From Doryteuthis pealeii (taxonomy: Eukaryota; Mollusca; Cephalopoda; Myopsida; Loliginidae): a stretch of 64,000 nt of DNA. The stretch lies in the NCBI GenBank assembly GCA_023376005.1, contig CM042163.1, forward strand, positions 5,151,961 to 5,215,960, written 5' to 3'. The position numbers and the translations under genes are program-made. The notes beneath the pieces were generated by a model. It was given only the letters and a program-made list of their open reading frames with translations. It was not told where the DNA came from and ran no database searches. Positions 1 through 10,795 of this stretch are shown here, in pieces (positions within the stretch are counted from its first letter, which is position 1; every line of letters begins with the position of its first letter).

Positions 1-313
1 ATGTTCCTGACACTAATACATTATTCTATGTACTAGACATGAGACTTTGATGAGTTGTTGCACCTGAGCACTGTACACATACATGTATATTATTACTGTA
101 TTGCTATTCATGTTCCTAACACTAATACATTATTCTGTGTACTTGACATGAGACTTTGATGAGTTCTGGTGCACACTAAGCACTGTACACATACATGTAT
201 ATTATTACTGTATGCTATTCATGTTCCTGACACTAATACATTATTCTGCACCTGAGCACTGTACACAATAAATTTCATCATCATCATCAAAAAAAAAAAA
301 AAAAAAAAAAAAA
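1..313 (+). mobile_element. LINE 3' tail, 110-bp tandem units
   Basis: Non-LTR retrotransposon 3' untranslated tail. It consists of repeated units with the phrases GACATGAGACTTTGATGAG and CACCTGAGCACTGTACAC, and ends in AATAAATTTCATCATCATC followed by about 22 A. The same tail follows a LINE C-terminal coding remnant at 31466-31860, which is why I call it LINE rather than satellite. The array runs off the left edge of the window. It is the left neighbour of block A, exactly as at 21430-22445. Confidence 0.75.
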
Positions 314-479
314 TGTAATTTACTCTGGATTAGTTGGACACATAGTGCATTAGATATAAAGGTTAAGTTAATAAAGTTAATGATCATCCAGCACTAGGCA
401 AGGGTTAACCACAGCTATATTGTTAAAAAAAATAAAATGTGCTGAAGTTAAAATAGGTTCTATCACCTCGGATTGTTAG

Positions 480-775
480 ATAAGTAGCCCCATTATCACC
501 ATGTCCTGGTATGATGTTAAACTGCATATTATGGTGAAGTTCTAATTTTGGAGCCCTTGCAAGTGTGGGTGGAGTACCCCTTTATTGCATTACTCACAGG
601 TCCACTTTGACCCTCAGTGGTAGTACCTGTTAGTGTCCCATCTACAGGTTTTAAGAAAAATTGACTTTTAAAAAAGTGTTGAATACCCATCAAGAATGAA
701 CAAAACAAAACTTATTTGGTATAAAATAACCCAATAAGGGTTGACATGCCGTAAAATCCAACCAACCAAACATTA
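480..775 (+). repeat. Dispersed repeat R1
   Basis: Interspersed repeat recognised because it recurs at 22615-22910, inverted at 7595-7890, at 53520-53740, inverted at 54030-54260, and partly at 13385-13480 and 21200-21290. Shared phrases include GTATGATGTTAAACT, GTGGTAGTACCTGTTAG, CCCATCAAGAATGAAC and GGGTTGACATGCC. No protein can be read through it. The longer copies near 53.3 and 54.4 kb show that the element extends at least 200 bp further upstream. Class unknown; a SINE or a truncated LINE tail are both possible. Confidence 0.7.
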
Positions 776-1254
776 TCACCATTGACAAGACTTTATTTTT
801 GCCATAATCCAATCACTTACATTTCTATATTTTGTCTTTTAGATAATTTCAATAAATAAATAAAAAATGAAGCAATAAACTCTATTTGATTAACAATCAA
901 GACATAAATGATTTGCTAATCACTTGTAAAATCTTAAAATTATCTTTATATTAATACTCATATTCCTTAATTGTACAACTGTTATCATCTTGCAACACCC
1001 TCTGGTTAAAAATGAGACTGTCCAAATCATTCATGATAAAATGCAAAAATATTTTTAAAATTTATTTCTTATGAGTGTTGTCACCTCAGTTAGATAATGG
1101 CCCATTCCGTTTTTATTTCAAAGAAAGAAAGGGGAGAAAAAAGACATGCTACACAAAAAAAAATATATGAAGAAAAGAAAGAACATAATGAAAAGATGAA
1201 AAGAAGGAAAGAAAGAAAAAAAGAGTGAGATAGAGTTAAATCATGATTACTTTT

Positions 1255-1725
1255 TATATATTGAACTATTTAGTAATAGCTCTTAAGTAAACATATGAAA
1301 TGTTGTAATAATTAAATCATCATACTGTGATATATCCACAGGTCCTGCTAGTATTGAAGTGTTTAGTAATAGCTCTTAAGTAAAGATATCAAATGTTGTA
1401 ATAATTAAATCATCTACTGTGATATATCTCCTGCTAGTATTGAAGTGTTTAGTAATAGCTCTTAAGTAAAGATATCAAATGTTGTATAATTAAATCAACA
1501 TACTGTGATATACCACAGTCCTGCTAGTATTGAAGTGTTTAGTAATAGCTCTTAAGTAAAGATATCAAATGTTGTAATAATTAAATCATCATACTGTGAT
1601 ATACCCACAGGTCCTGCTAGTATTGAAGTGTTTAGTAATAGCTCTTAAGTAAAAGATATCAAATGTTGTAATAATTAAATCATCATACTGTGATATATCC
1701 ACAGGTCTGCTAGTATAAACATATT
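1255..1725 (+). repeat. Tandem repeat, about 90 bp x 5
   Basis: About five units of roughly 85-93 bp, each containing AGTAATAGCTCTTAAGTAAA, TAATTAAATCATCATACTG and CCACAGGTCCTGCTAGTA. The corresponding clean copy at 23390-23610 has only about two and a half units, while the noisy inverted copy at 6600-7090 has about five. A lone degenerate unit, inverted, lies at 55865-55990. The phrase CAGGTCCTGCTAGTATA also recurs without the rest of the unit at 1966-1983 and 2114-2131, which hints at a mobile element terminus. Confidence 0.8.
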
Positions 1726-2535
1726 TCAAATGTGCATTTGGTATTACTTTTACTAATTTCTCTGATTATTTTACTAATTTACATTTAGTTTTTTTACTAT
1801 TAAAAAAGAATCAGTAAATTAGGTTTATTAATTATTGTGAATTTTTTTATATTTGACGCTAATTTGAATTTTACCTTAAAAAAAAACAAACCCTGACTTG
1901 CGTATTTTAATGAAATGGTTTTGTTTATTGGGTTCATTTCATTTAAGATTTTTTCTTAAAAGAACCACAGGTCCTGCTAGTATAATAATATTTGTTATCT
2001 TATATTAATCCAATCACTAATAATTAAATTATCATACTGTGAGTAATGATTTACCTATTTTAATGAAGTGTTTTTGTTTTGATTTCATTTAAGAGTTTTT
2101 CTTAAAAGAACTACAGGTCCTGCTAGTATAATAATATTTGTTATCTTATATTAATCCAATCATTTACAACTTTTATTTACAGATCAGATATTGATTAACT
2201 AAAATCATGTCTTTAATAGATTTATATATTTAATTAAGATTTCAACACTTACAGATACTCCACTGATCCTAAGCAAATATGCTGAATAAGCAACACTTGA
2301 TTCTAGACAATATGCACAGATACTACACTCTGATCCTAAGCAAAAGTTAAATGAACAAAGAAAGAAAAAAAAAAATGGAATGTCACAATTCATTATAATG
2401 GATAAATGGATAATATTTTATCTAAAGTTAACAAAATCACTCAAAAAATTGGTTTCATAATGAAATATTGATTTTCTATAATCGTGTTTTTTTCAGACTG
2501 CTTGATTTTTGAGAGAGAGAGAGGGGGAGAGCATA

Positions 2536-2540
2536 GATAG

Positions 2541-2575
<35 letters not shown>
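2536..2575. repeat. (GATA)n microsatellite
   Basis: About nine GATA units, with one TAG interruption near the start, next to a short GAGAGA tract. The matching positions are 24420-24463 (uninterrupted) and the noisy complement near 5710-5758. Confidence 0.9.
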
Positions 2576-2576
<1 letters not shown>

Positions 2577-3779
2577 GCATTGTTAATCAAACTTAAGCAG
2601 ATTCTAAATTTTGTAGTTCTTGCTGTAAACTTGAATTCAGCAATAAAAAAAATGTTCCAATTTAGAGTATAATAATATTCAGAATGAATATAAATTATAA
2701 AATGAAAAAATACAATAGTCAACCAGAATATCTACATAAAATATTCAAAACTCAAAATATTCTTCTTCTGTTTTGGTCAGCTAATCTGAAATCTCTAAAA
2801 TGGCACCCAAAAATAAAAGCTATCAAAATGATTTGTGCTTATCAATAAATACACAAGTAGAAAGAGAAGAAGAAATGATAGAACCACACAGAAATCTACA
2901 CATTCCACACATCTATATGCATAGACAACACACACAATACACACACATAAAACAGTAAGTGATTTCATCTGGCAGCAAAGGGTAAAAGGAGGAGGAGGAA
3001 GAGGGGGGGAGGGGAGGAGAAGATTAATGTGTGCGTGTGTGTGTGTGAGAGGCTTCCAATTCTGTAAGGTAGTCAGACTGGCAATGTGTGACTCCTCGCT
3101 AGATAAGTTGCCACTTGATACACACAGCCTGTTCACCCTCTTACCAATTCAGCATTGCTGCTGTTCTATGGCTGACTGGAAGAATCTTCTCAAAAAACCA
3201 ACTCTTCCTGCCACCTGCCACTGCAAATAGTTATTACAGCAGGCAGACATTCAGACTGCTAGAAATAGACGAGCTTTTTCTCTCAGCAGAATGGAAGCTC
3301 AGAGAATCTTATCATCATTTTGAATTTACAAAACAATAATCATTTGCTATGAATCCAAATAATAGAGATTCTTCATTGTCTCTTTCTTTCTCTTTTTTTT
3401 TTTAATAAATTTCTTTGGAAATAAAATTTTTTTTTAAAAATCTATTATCTTGAAACTGCTATCTTTATAAAGTTATCAAACAGAAAAATGGTTGGCAAAG
3501 TTCATTCAATCATTTAAAAAAAATAAAAATAATTTCCTATTTTTCATTTAATTTCTTTATTAAACTAAAACTAAAAAATATTTTTTAGATTTTTATATTA
3601 ATATGTTGGAAACGTTGCGGGGAACACAAGAAATCCTTCTACTAATTCGAATGAGTTCCATTTTAAGAAATCTCAAATATTTTTCATTGTTACAATCATT
3701 TTTTTTTCAAATAATCATATTCACAGATTTAAAGTTAAATTGCAAAAAATAATAATGGAAACTTCAAACTCAATTCTTT

Positions 3780-3900
3780 AGTTATTTACTAAGATTAGCT
3801 TAGATGTGGCACAAAGCCAGAAGTATGAGGCACCCCAGTGAGAATCAAACTCACAAAAATGGTTTGCTAATCTAGATTGCTAACTCACTTCTTATATCCC
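3780..3900 (-). repeat. tRNA-like SINE remnant
   Basis: Read on the minus strand, this shows a tRNA-gene-like 3' half with GAGTTTGATTCTCACTG, close to the polymerase III B box, preceded by a degenerate A-box-like segment. Copies are at 4380-4490 (inside the inverted arm), 25680-25790 (block A copy) and, independently placed, 27790-27895 on the plus strand. No cloverleaf with a clean anticodon arm can be drawn, so this is a retroposon remnant, not a functional tRNA gene. Confidence 0.45.
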
Positions 3901-4145
3901 CCATATTAATCATATATCCCCCAAAAAACAAAAAACAAAAAAATGCTATCTTTAACTTATTTCAATTTTAGGCAAGTTAACAAAAAGATAACCCATCAGC
4001 AACATTTTTAGCAATGTATCCTTTTTTTAAAGAAATTATCAACATTTATACCAAACTACCTTAAAAAAAAAAATTTAAAAAAATCAAACATTTATAGCAA
4101 TTATCTTTTTTTAATAGAAATTATCAACATGAATAAATAAAGTTT

Positions 4146-7100
4146 AATCTGGTTTAATAATTTCTATTAAAAAAGATAGTCTATAAATGTTTGATTTTTT
4201 TAATTTTTTTTTTTAAGGTAGTTTGCTATAATGTTGATTAATTTCTTTAAAAAAAGGATAATTGCTAAAAATGTTGCTGATGGGTTTATCTTTTTGTTAC
4301 TTGGCCTAAAATTGAAATAAGTTAAAGATAGCATTTTTTTGTTTTTGTTTTTTGGGTGATAATGATTAATATGGGGATATAAGAAGTGAGTTAGCAATCT
4401 AGATTAGCAAACGCATTTTTTTGTAGAGTTTGATTCTCACGGTGCCTCATAACTTCTGGCTTTGTGGCACATCTAAGCTCATCTTAGTAAATACACTAAT
4501 AAGGAATTGAGTTTGAAGTTTCCTTGATAATTTTGGCAATTTACTTTAAACTGGGTGCATATGATTAATTTGAAAATAAAAATGATTGTAACAATGAAAA
4601 AATATTTGAGATTTCTAAAAATGGAACTCATTCGAATTAGTAGAGGATTTCTTTTGTGTCCGCAAGTTTCCAACATATAATATTTAAAATCTAAAAAATA
4701 TTTTTAGTTTTAGTTTAATAAAGAAATTAAATGAAAAATTAGGAAATTTTTATTTTATTTTTTTTTTAATGATTGAAATGAACTTTGCCACGCATTTTTT
4801 TTGTTTGATAAACTTTCTAAAGAATAGCAGTTTCAGATCATAGATTTTTTTAAAAAAACTTTATTCCAAAGAATTTTATTAAAAAAAAAAGAGAAGAAAG
4901 AGACAATGAAGAATCTCTCTTATTTTGGATTCATAGCAAAATGATTATTGTTTTGTATTCAAAATGATGATAGATTCTCTGAGCTTGCCATTTCTGCTGA
5001 GAAAAAGCTCGTCTATTAGCAGTCCTGAATGTCTGCCTGCTGTATTTTGCAGTGGCAGGGTGCAGGGAAGAGTTGGTTTTTTGGAAGATCTACCAGTCAG
5101 CCATAGAACAGCCATGCAATGCTGAATTGGTAAGAGGGTGAAACAGCTGTGTGTATCAAAGTGGCAACTTATCTCGCGAGTGAGTCACACATTGCAGTCT
5201 GCCTACCTACAGAAATTGGAGGGCCTCTCACACACACACATTGGGCACACATTAATTTCTCCTCCCCTTCTCCCCTCTTCCTCCTCCTCCTTTTACCCCT
5301 TGTGCCAAGATGAAATCACTTAACTGTTTTATGTGTGTGTATGTGTGTGTGGTTGTCCTATGCATAATAGATGTGTGGAAATGTGTAGATTTCTGTGTGG
5401 TTCTATCATTTCTTTCTTCTCTTCTCTTGTGTATTTATTGATAAGACAGCAAATCATTTGATAGCTTTTATTTTTGGGTGCCACATTTTAGAGATTTCAG
5501 ATTAGCTGACCAAACAGAAGAAGATATTTTGAGTTTTGAATATTTTATGTAGATGATTCTGGTTGACTATTGTTTTTTTTCTATTTTTATAATCTTTATC
5601 TTCTGGAATATGTAATGTATACTCTAAATTGGAAAATTTTTTTTATTGCTGAACTCATAGCTTTACAGCAGAACTACAAAATTTAGAATCTGCTTAAGTT
5701 TGATTAACAATGCTCTATCTATCTAATCTATCTATCTCTCTATCTATCTATCTATCTATGCCTCTCCCTCTCTTCTCTCAAAAATCAAGCGTCTGAAAAA
5801 CACGATTAATTTGACAATCAATAATTCGATTTGAACCAATTTTTTTGAGTGTATTTGTTAACCTTATGATAAATAATTATCCATTTATCCATTATAATGA
5901 AATTGTGACATTCCTTTTTTTTCTTTCTTGTTCATTTAAACTTTTTGCTTAGGATCAGGTGTAGTATCTGTGCTATTGTCTATGAAATCAAAGTGTTGGC
6001 TTATTCAGCAATATTTGCTTAGGATCAGGTGGATATCTGTAAGTGTTGAGAATCTTAAGTTAAATATATAAATCTATTAAAGACACTGATTTTAGCTTAA
6101 TCAATATCTGATCTGTAAATAAAAGTGTTAAAATGATTGGATTAATATAAGATAACAATATTATTATACTAGCAGACTGTAGTTCTTTTTTTAAGAAAAA
6201 ACTCTTAAATGAAATCAAAACAAAAACACTTCATTAAAATAGGTAAATCAATTACTCACAGTTGATAATTTAATTTTAGTGATTGGATTAATATAAGATA
6301 ACAAATTATTAATTATAACTAGCAGGACCTGTGGTCTTTTAAGAAAAATTTAATGAAATGAACCCAATAAAGCAAAACCAATTTCTTAAAATACGCAAGT
6401 CAGGGTTTGTTTTTTTAAGGTAAAATTCAAATTAGCGTCAATATAAAAAATTCCCCAATAATTAATAAACGCTAATTAACCTGATTCTTTTTTAATAGTA
6501 AAAAACTAAATGTAAATTAGTAAATAATCAGAGAAATTAGTAGAAGCTAAATACAATGCACTTTTTGAAATTGTTTATACTAGCATGTGAACCTGTGGAT
6601 ATATCACAGTATGATGATTAATTATTACACATTTGATATCATTTTACTTAAGAAGCTATTATAAACACTTCAATAACTAGCAGGACCTGGTGGGTATATC
6701 TACAGTATGATGATTTAATTATTACAACACTTTGATATCTTTACTTAAGAAGCTATTACTAAACACTTCAATACTAGCAGGACTGTGGGTATATCCAGTA
6801 AATGGGTTTTTTTTTTTTTTGGAAAAAAATTTTAAATTTAATTAAAAAAACATTTGGATATCTTTAAACTTAAGCGCTATTACTAAACACTTTCATACTA
6901 GCAGGACCTGTGATTATATCAGCAGTAATGATGATTATTAATTATTACACATTTGGATATCTTTACTTAAAGAGCTATTACTAAACACTTCAATACTAGC
7001 AGAGATGACCTGTGGATAATTCACAAGTATGATGATTTTTAATTATTACAACATTTCTATGTTTACTTAAGAAGCTTATTACTAAATAATTCAATATATA

Positions 7101-8057
7101 AAAAGTAATCATGATTTAACTCTATCGTCACTCTTTTTTTTCTTTCTTTCCTTCTTTTCATCCTTCTTCATTATGGTTCTTTCTTTTCTTCATAATATTT
7201 TTTTTGTGTAGCAATGTCTTTTTTCCTCCCCTTTCTTTCTTTTGAAATAAAACGGAATGCCATTATCTAACTGAGTGACAACACTCATAAGAAATAAATT
7301 TAAAAAATATTTTTGCATTTTATGCATGACTGATTTGGACAGTCTCATTTTTAACCAGAGGGTGTTGCAAGAATGATAACAGTTGTACAATTTAAGGAAT
7401 ATGAGTATTAATATAAAGATAATTTTTAAGATTTTACAAGTGAATTAGCATCATTTATGTCTTGATTGTTAATACAAACTATAGAGTTTTTATTGCTTCA
7501 TTTTTTATTTATTTATTGAAATTATCTAAAAGCAAAATATAGAAATGTAAGATGATTGGATTAAAATGGAAAATAAAGTCTTGTCAATGGGTGATAATGT
7601 TTGGTTGGTTGGATTTTACGGCATGTCAACCCTTATTGGGCTTTATTTTTATACCAAATAAGTTTTTGTTTGTTCATTCTTGATGGGTAATTCCACACTT
7701 TTTTAAAAGTCAATTTTTCTTAAACCTGTAGATGGGACACTAACAGGTAGCTACCACTGAGGGGTCAAAGTGGACCTGTGAGTACGGCAATAAGGGGTAT
7801 CCAACACACTTGCAAGGGCTCCAAAATTAGAACTTCACCATAATATGCAGTTTAACTCATACCAGAGACATGGTGATAATGGGGCTAACTTATCTAACAT
7901 CCGAGGTGATAGAACTATTTTAACTTCAGCACATTTTATTTTTTTTAACAATATAGCTGTGGTTAACCCTTGCCTAGTGCTGGATGAATATTAACTTTAT
8001 TAACTTAACCTTTATATCTAATGACTATGTGTCCAACTAATCCAGAGTAAAATTACA
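4146..8057 (-). repeat. Block A, inverted noisy copy
   Basis: Reverse complement of 314-4130 with many small insertions and deletions, for example in homopolymers and inside otherwise conserved words. It has about five units of the 90-bp tandem repeat, like the left copy and unlike the clean copy at 22.4-26 kb. It therefore derives from the same allele as the left arm. No coding sequence. Confidence 0.85.
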
Positions 8058-9430
8058 TTTTTTTTTTTTTTTTTTTTTTTTTGATGATGATGATGAAATC
8101 TTAATTGTGGTACAGTGCTCAGGTGCAGAATAATGTATTAGTGTCAGGAACATGAACATAGCATACAGTAATAAATATACATGTATGTGTACAGTGCGCT
8201 GTAGGTGCACAGCACTCTCAAAGTCCTCATGTCAAGTACATCAGAATAAATGTATTAGTGTTAGGAACATGAATAGCATACAGTAATAATCTACTGTTGT
8301 GGTACAGTGCTCAGGTGGCAACAACTCATCAAAGTCTCATGTCTAGTACATAGAATAATGTATTAGTGCCAGGAACATGAATAGCATACAGTAATAATAT
8401 CCTGTATGTGTAACAGTGCTTAGGTGCACCAGAACTCATCAAAGTCTAATGTCAAGGACACAGAATAATGTATTAGTGTTAGGAACATGAATAGCATACG
8501 TTATGAGTATAACATGTATGTGTACAGTGCTTAGGTGCACCAGAACTCATCAAAGTCTCATGTTCAAGGACAACAGAAAATGTATTAGTTGTTAGGAACA
8601 TGAATAGCAATACAGTAATGTAATCATGGTACTGTGTACAGTGCTCAGGTGCACCACAACTCATGCAAAGTCTCATGTTTAGTACAACAGAATAATGTTT
8701 AGTGTTTAGGAACATGAAATAGCATACAGTAATAATATACATGTATGTGTACAGTGCTCAGGTGCACCAAACTCATCAAAGTCTCATGTCTAGTACATAG
8801 AATAATGTATTAGTGGTCAGGAACTGAAATAGCGATAACAGTAATAATATACATGTAATGTGTACAGTGCTTAGGTCACCAGAACTCATCAAAAGTCTCA
8901 TGTCAAGGACACGAATAATGTATTAGTGTTAGGAACATGAATAGCATACAGTAATAGTATACATGTATGTGTAAGTGCTCAGGTGCACCACAACTCATCA
9001 AGTTCAAATGTTTGTATCACAGAATAATGTATTAGTGTTAGGAACATGAATAGCATACAGTAATAATATACATGTATGTGTACAGTGCTCAGGTGCACAC
9101 AACTCAATTCAAGTTCTCATGTCTAGTACATAGAATTAATGTACTTAGTGTCAGGAACAATGAATAGCATACAGTAAATAATATAGCATGTATGTGTACA
9201 AATGCTCAGGTGCACAACAACTCTCATCAAAGTCTCATATCAAGTACAGAATAATGTATTAGTGTCCAGGAACATGAACAGTTTACAGTAGTAATATGCA
9301 TGTATGTGTGTGCATATGTATGTGGAAGAGTGGCATCAGGTATAGTGTCAGGCAGCGCGTACAACAGAACGCAGGCAGTTTATTCGCATGTCTCTGCAAC
9401 TCTGAGCGTGAAAATGTTTCCGAAAGTGCA
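8058..9430 (-). mobile_element. LINE 3' end with tandem tail array (noisy)
   Basis: Minus-strand LINE tail. Poly(T) at 8058-8081 is the poly(A) end. About ten copies of the 110-bp unit follow towards higher coordinates, and 9340-9430 is a coding remnant matching the LINE C terminus (complement of GGAAACATTTTCACGCTCAGAG). Indel noise persists to at least 9.4 kb. It is the inverted counterpart of 21295-22445, with which it agrees in order. The unit words are complements of GACATGAGACTTTGATGAG and CACCTGAGCACTGTACAC. Confidence 0.8.
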
Positions 9431-9904
9431 CGTGTTGTTGATCTTTTGGTTTAATCCAGAACTCTCTAAAGGTCCAGAAGTGCAAACTCACCATCAGATG
9501 CAGTCAGTATCCTCCCCATAGCGATTTTTGGAAGAGCATCTTTTGTCTTTGTTGTGTTTTCCCATTTTGACTGTTGCATTCTTAGTCTTTCATGTTTTCC
9601 ATTTCTCATCTTTAAGATTTACATTTTTGCATTTCATCTTGGATGATTTAGATGGCTCATTTTTAATCCAGAGGGGGTTGCAAGATGATAACACTCGTAA
9701 ATTAAGGAACATGAGTATTCTATATTAGATAACTTCAGACTTTGAAAAACAAAAGTAGTTTTTTTTATGTTCAGTCGACTAGATCACCTTGAGTAAAATG
9801 TCGCTAAAGATTTTTGTTTACTCAACTTTTTCTGGTGGGGAATTAAAAATTTTTTATGAAATTGAATACATAATGAGTGAATGAGAAAGGTAAGAGATAT
9901 GAAA
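9431..9904 (+). other. Block B left part, non-coding
   Basis: No gene seen. Around 9640-9730 there is a segment (TTAATCCAGAGGGGGTTGC, then a TATTA-rich tail) that also occurs at 7340-7430, complementary at 985-1030, at 21030-21080 and at 56600-56690. It is therefore another dispersed repeat fragment. Short reading frames here are not conserved between the B copies. Confidence 0.5.
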
Positions 9905-10125
9905 TAATGATAATAATTGAAATTTATTGGTACAGTGCTCAGGTGTACACAAATCAAAGCTTCACATATAGTACTGTAGAATAATGTATTAATGTCAGAA
10001 ACATGAATAAGGTATCAGCTAATAATATACATGTAATGTGTGCGCATGTATAATAGTAGGGGGATATCAGGTATACATGTTGTCGAAATTACAGAAGCAT
10101 GGAAGTTTTTGAGATGCAGCCTACA
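9905..10125 (-). mobile_element. LINE 3' tail, truncated
   Basis: A single tail unit on the minus strand: the complement of the AATAAATTTCATTATTATC end at about 9905-9935, then TACAGTGCTCAGGTG and the complement of the GTAGTTCGACAACATTATACCTG leader at about 10080-10105. The inverted counterpart is 20595-20840. It lies against the left terminus of the inverted-repeat element at 10118. Confidence 0.7.
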
Positions 10126-10795
10126 TTACCTATATTAACTAATGGCAATCATACTCATTTTAGTTACCACCCGAGTATTACACACGTGGATTTAGAATGG
10201 CTGGCTTTGAGAAAAATTAGGTGTTTTTAAATTAATCCAAATTCAGGGAATCCCACTGCCTAGGACACTACTGTGAAAATGGAATAATTCTCGTTTTAAA
10301 GGTTTATTCAGAATTGCAGGCTAGAAGGAAAATTAGGTTATTTTAGAACTTCTGATGACCAAAATATAAGTCTTCTAAATCTTTCAAAAGCTTCCATGAT
10401 CCTGTGGTCCCCCGACACTATACCTGATGCATCTCGCACATACATACGCCTCACACTACTGCATATTTACTAACTGTAAACTGTTCATGTTCTTGACTGA
10501 GACTTTGATGAGTTGTGGGTGCCCTGAACATGTACACGATAAATTTCATTATTATAAAGAATACTTTGATCAAATCTGCTTCCCGCTCTCGACTAGTGAG
10601 AAATATTCGAAGGAAGGAATTGTTGGTTCACACTATCGATCTACCAGTACAAAAATGCTGCTAACTTGTGCCTTAAAAATTGGATTTTCAGGCTTTTTTC
10701 TTACGTTTTTTTTTGATTTCTTTGTTTACCTTTTTATACTCGGGTGGTAAACTAAAAAATGGATATGATTGGCATTATTTATACAGGTAAGTATG
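10118..10795. mobile_element. TIR element with ACCACCCGAGTAT ends
   Basis: About 680 bp bounded by imperfect terminal inverted repeats of roughly 50 bp: left 10118-10180 (TAGTTACCACCCGAGTATT), right 10735-10795 (ATACTCGGGTGGTAAACTA, then TTTATACAGGTA). The interior has a LINE tail fragment (10395-10560) but no transposase. It is consistent with a non-autonomous DNA element that received a later insertion. The inverted counterpart is at about 19965-20640. Confidence 0.6.
10395..10560 (+). mobile_element. LINE 3' tail fragment inside TIR element
   Basis: Starts near CCGACACTATACCTGATG, carries ACTGAGACTTTGATGAGTTG, and ends in AATTTCATTATTATAAAG. Its orientation is opposite to the neighbouring LINE tail at 9905-10125. 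Truncated; no coding part. Confidence 0.7.

Larger units (their letters stand above)
314..4130 (+). repeat. Block A, left copy (non-coding)
   Basis: About 3.8 kb of AT-rich DNA with no credible coding sequence. It contains a dispersed repeat (480-775), a 90-bp tandem repeat (1255-1720), a GATA microsatellite, a purine/pyrimidine and GT-rich stretch near 2985-3050, and a tRNA-like SINE remnant (3780-3900). A clean collinear copy lies at 22445-26030, and a noisy inverted copy at 4146-8057. The two clean copies agree closely apart from tandem copy number and scattered indels, as expected for two haplotypes of one locus. Confidence 0.85.
1..8370. repeat. Large inverted repeat, arms about 4.1 kb
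   Basis: The sequence from 1 to about 4133 is repeated as its reverse complement from about 4146 to 8370, with a loop of only a few tens of bases around 4120-4150. Landmarks correspond in mirror order: poly(A) at 291-313 and poly(T) at 8058-8081; the 90-bp tandem block at 1255-1720 and at 6600-7090; the GATA tract at 2536-2575 and its complement near 5710-5758. The right arm carries frequent single-base insertions and deletions relative to the left arm. The right arm and the 1-kb LINE tail that follows it read like unpolished long-read sequence, so the palindrome may be an assembly artefact. Confidence 0.9.

Noticed and set aside
1255..1725. CRISPR-like array from regularly spaced repeats
   Set aside because: The whole 90-bp unit repeats; there are no unique spacers, and the context is animal repeat DNA.
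2795..3136. Minus-strand 113-codon frame in block A
   Set aside because: Simple-sequence composition (TH, LP and CV repeats), and the equivalent in the clean copy near 24795-25007 is shorter and differently framed; not conserved as protein.
8479..8742. Minus-strand 87-codon frame in the LINE tail array
   Set aside because: It arises from reading through tandem 3' UTR units; the frame is not kept between units.
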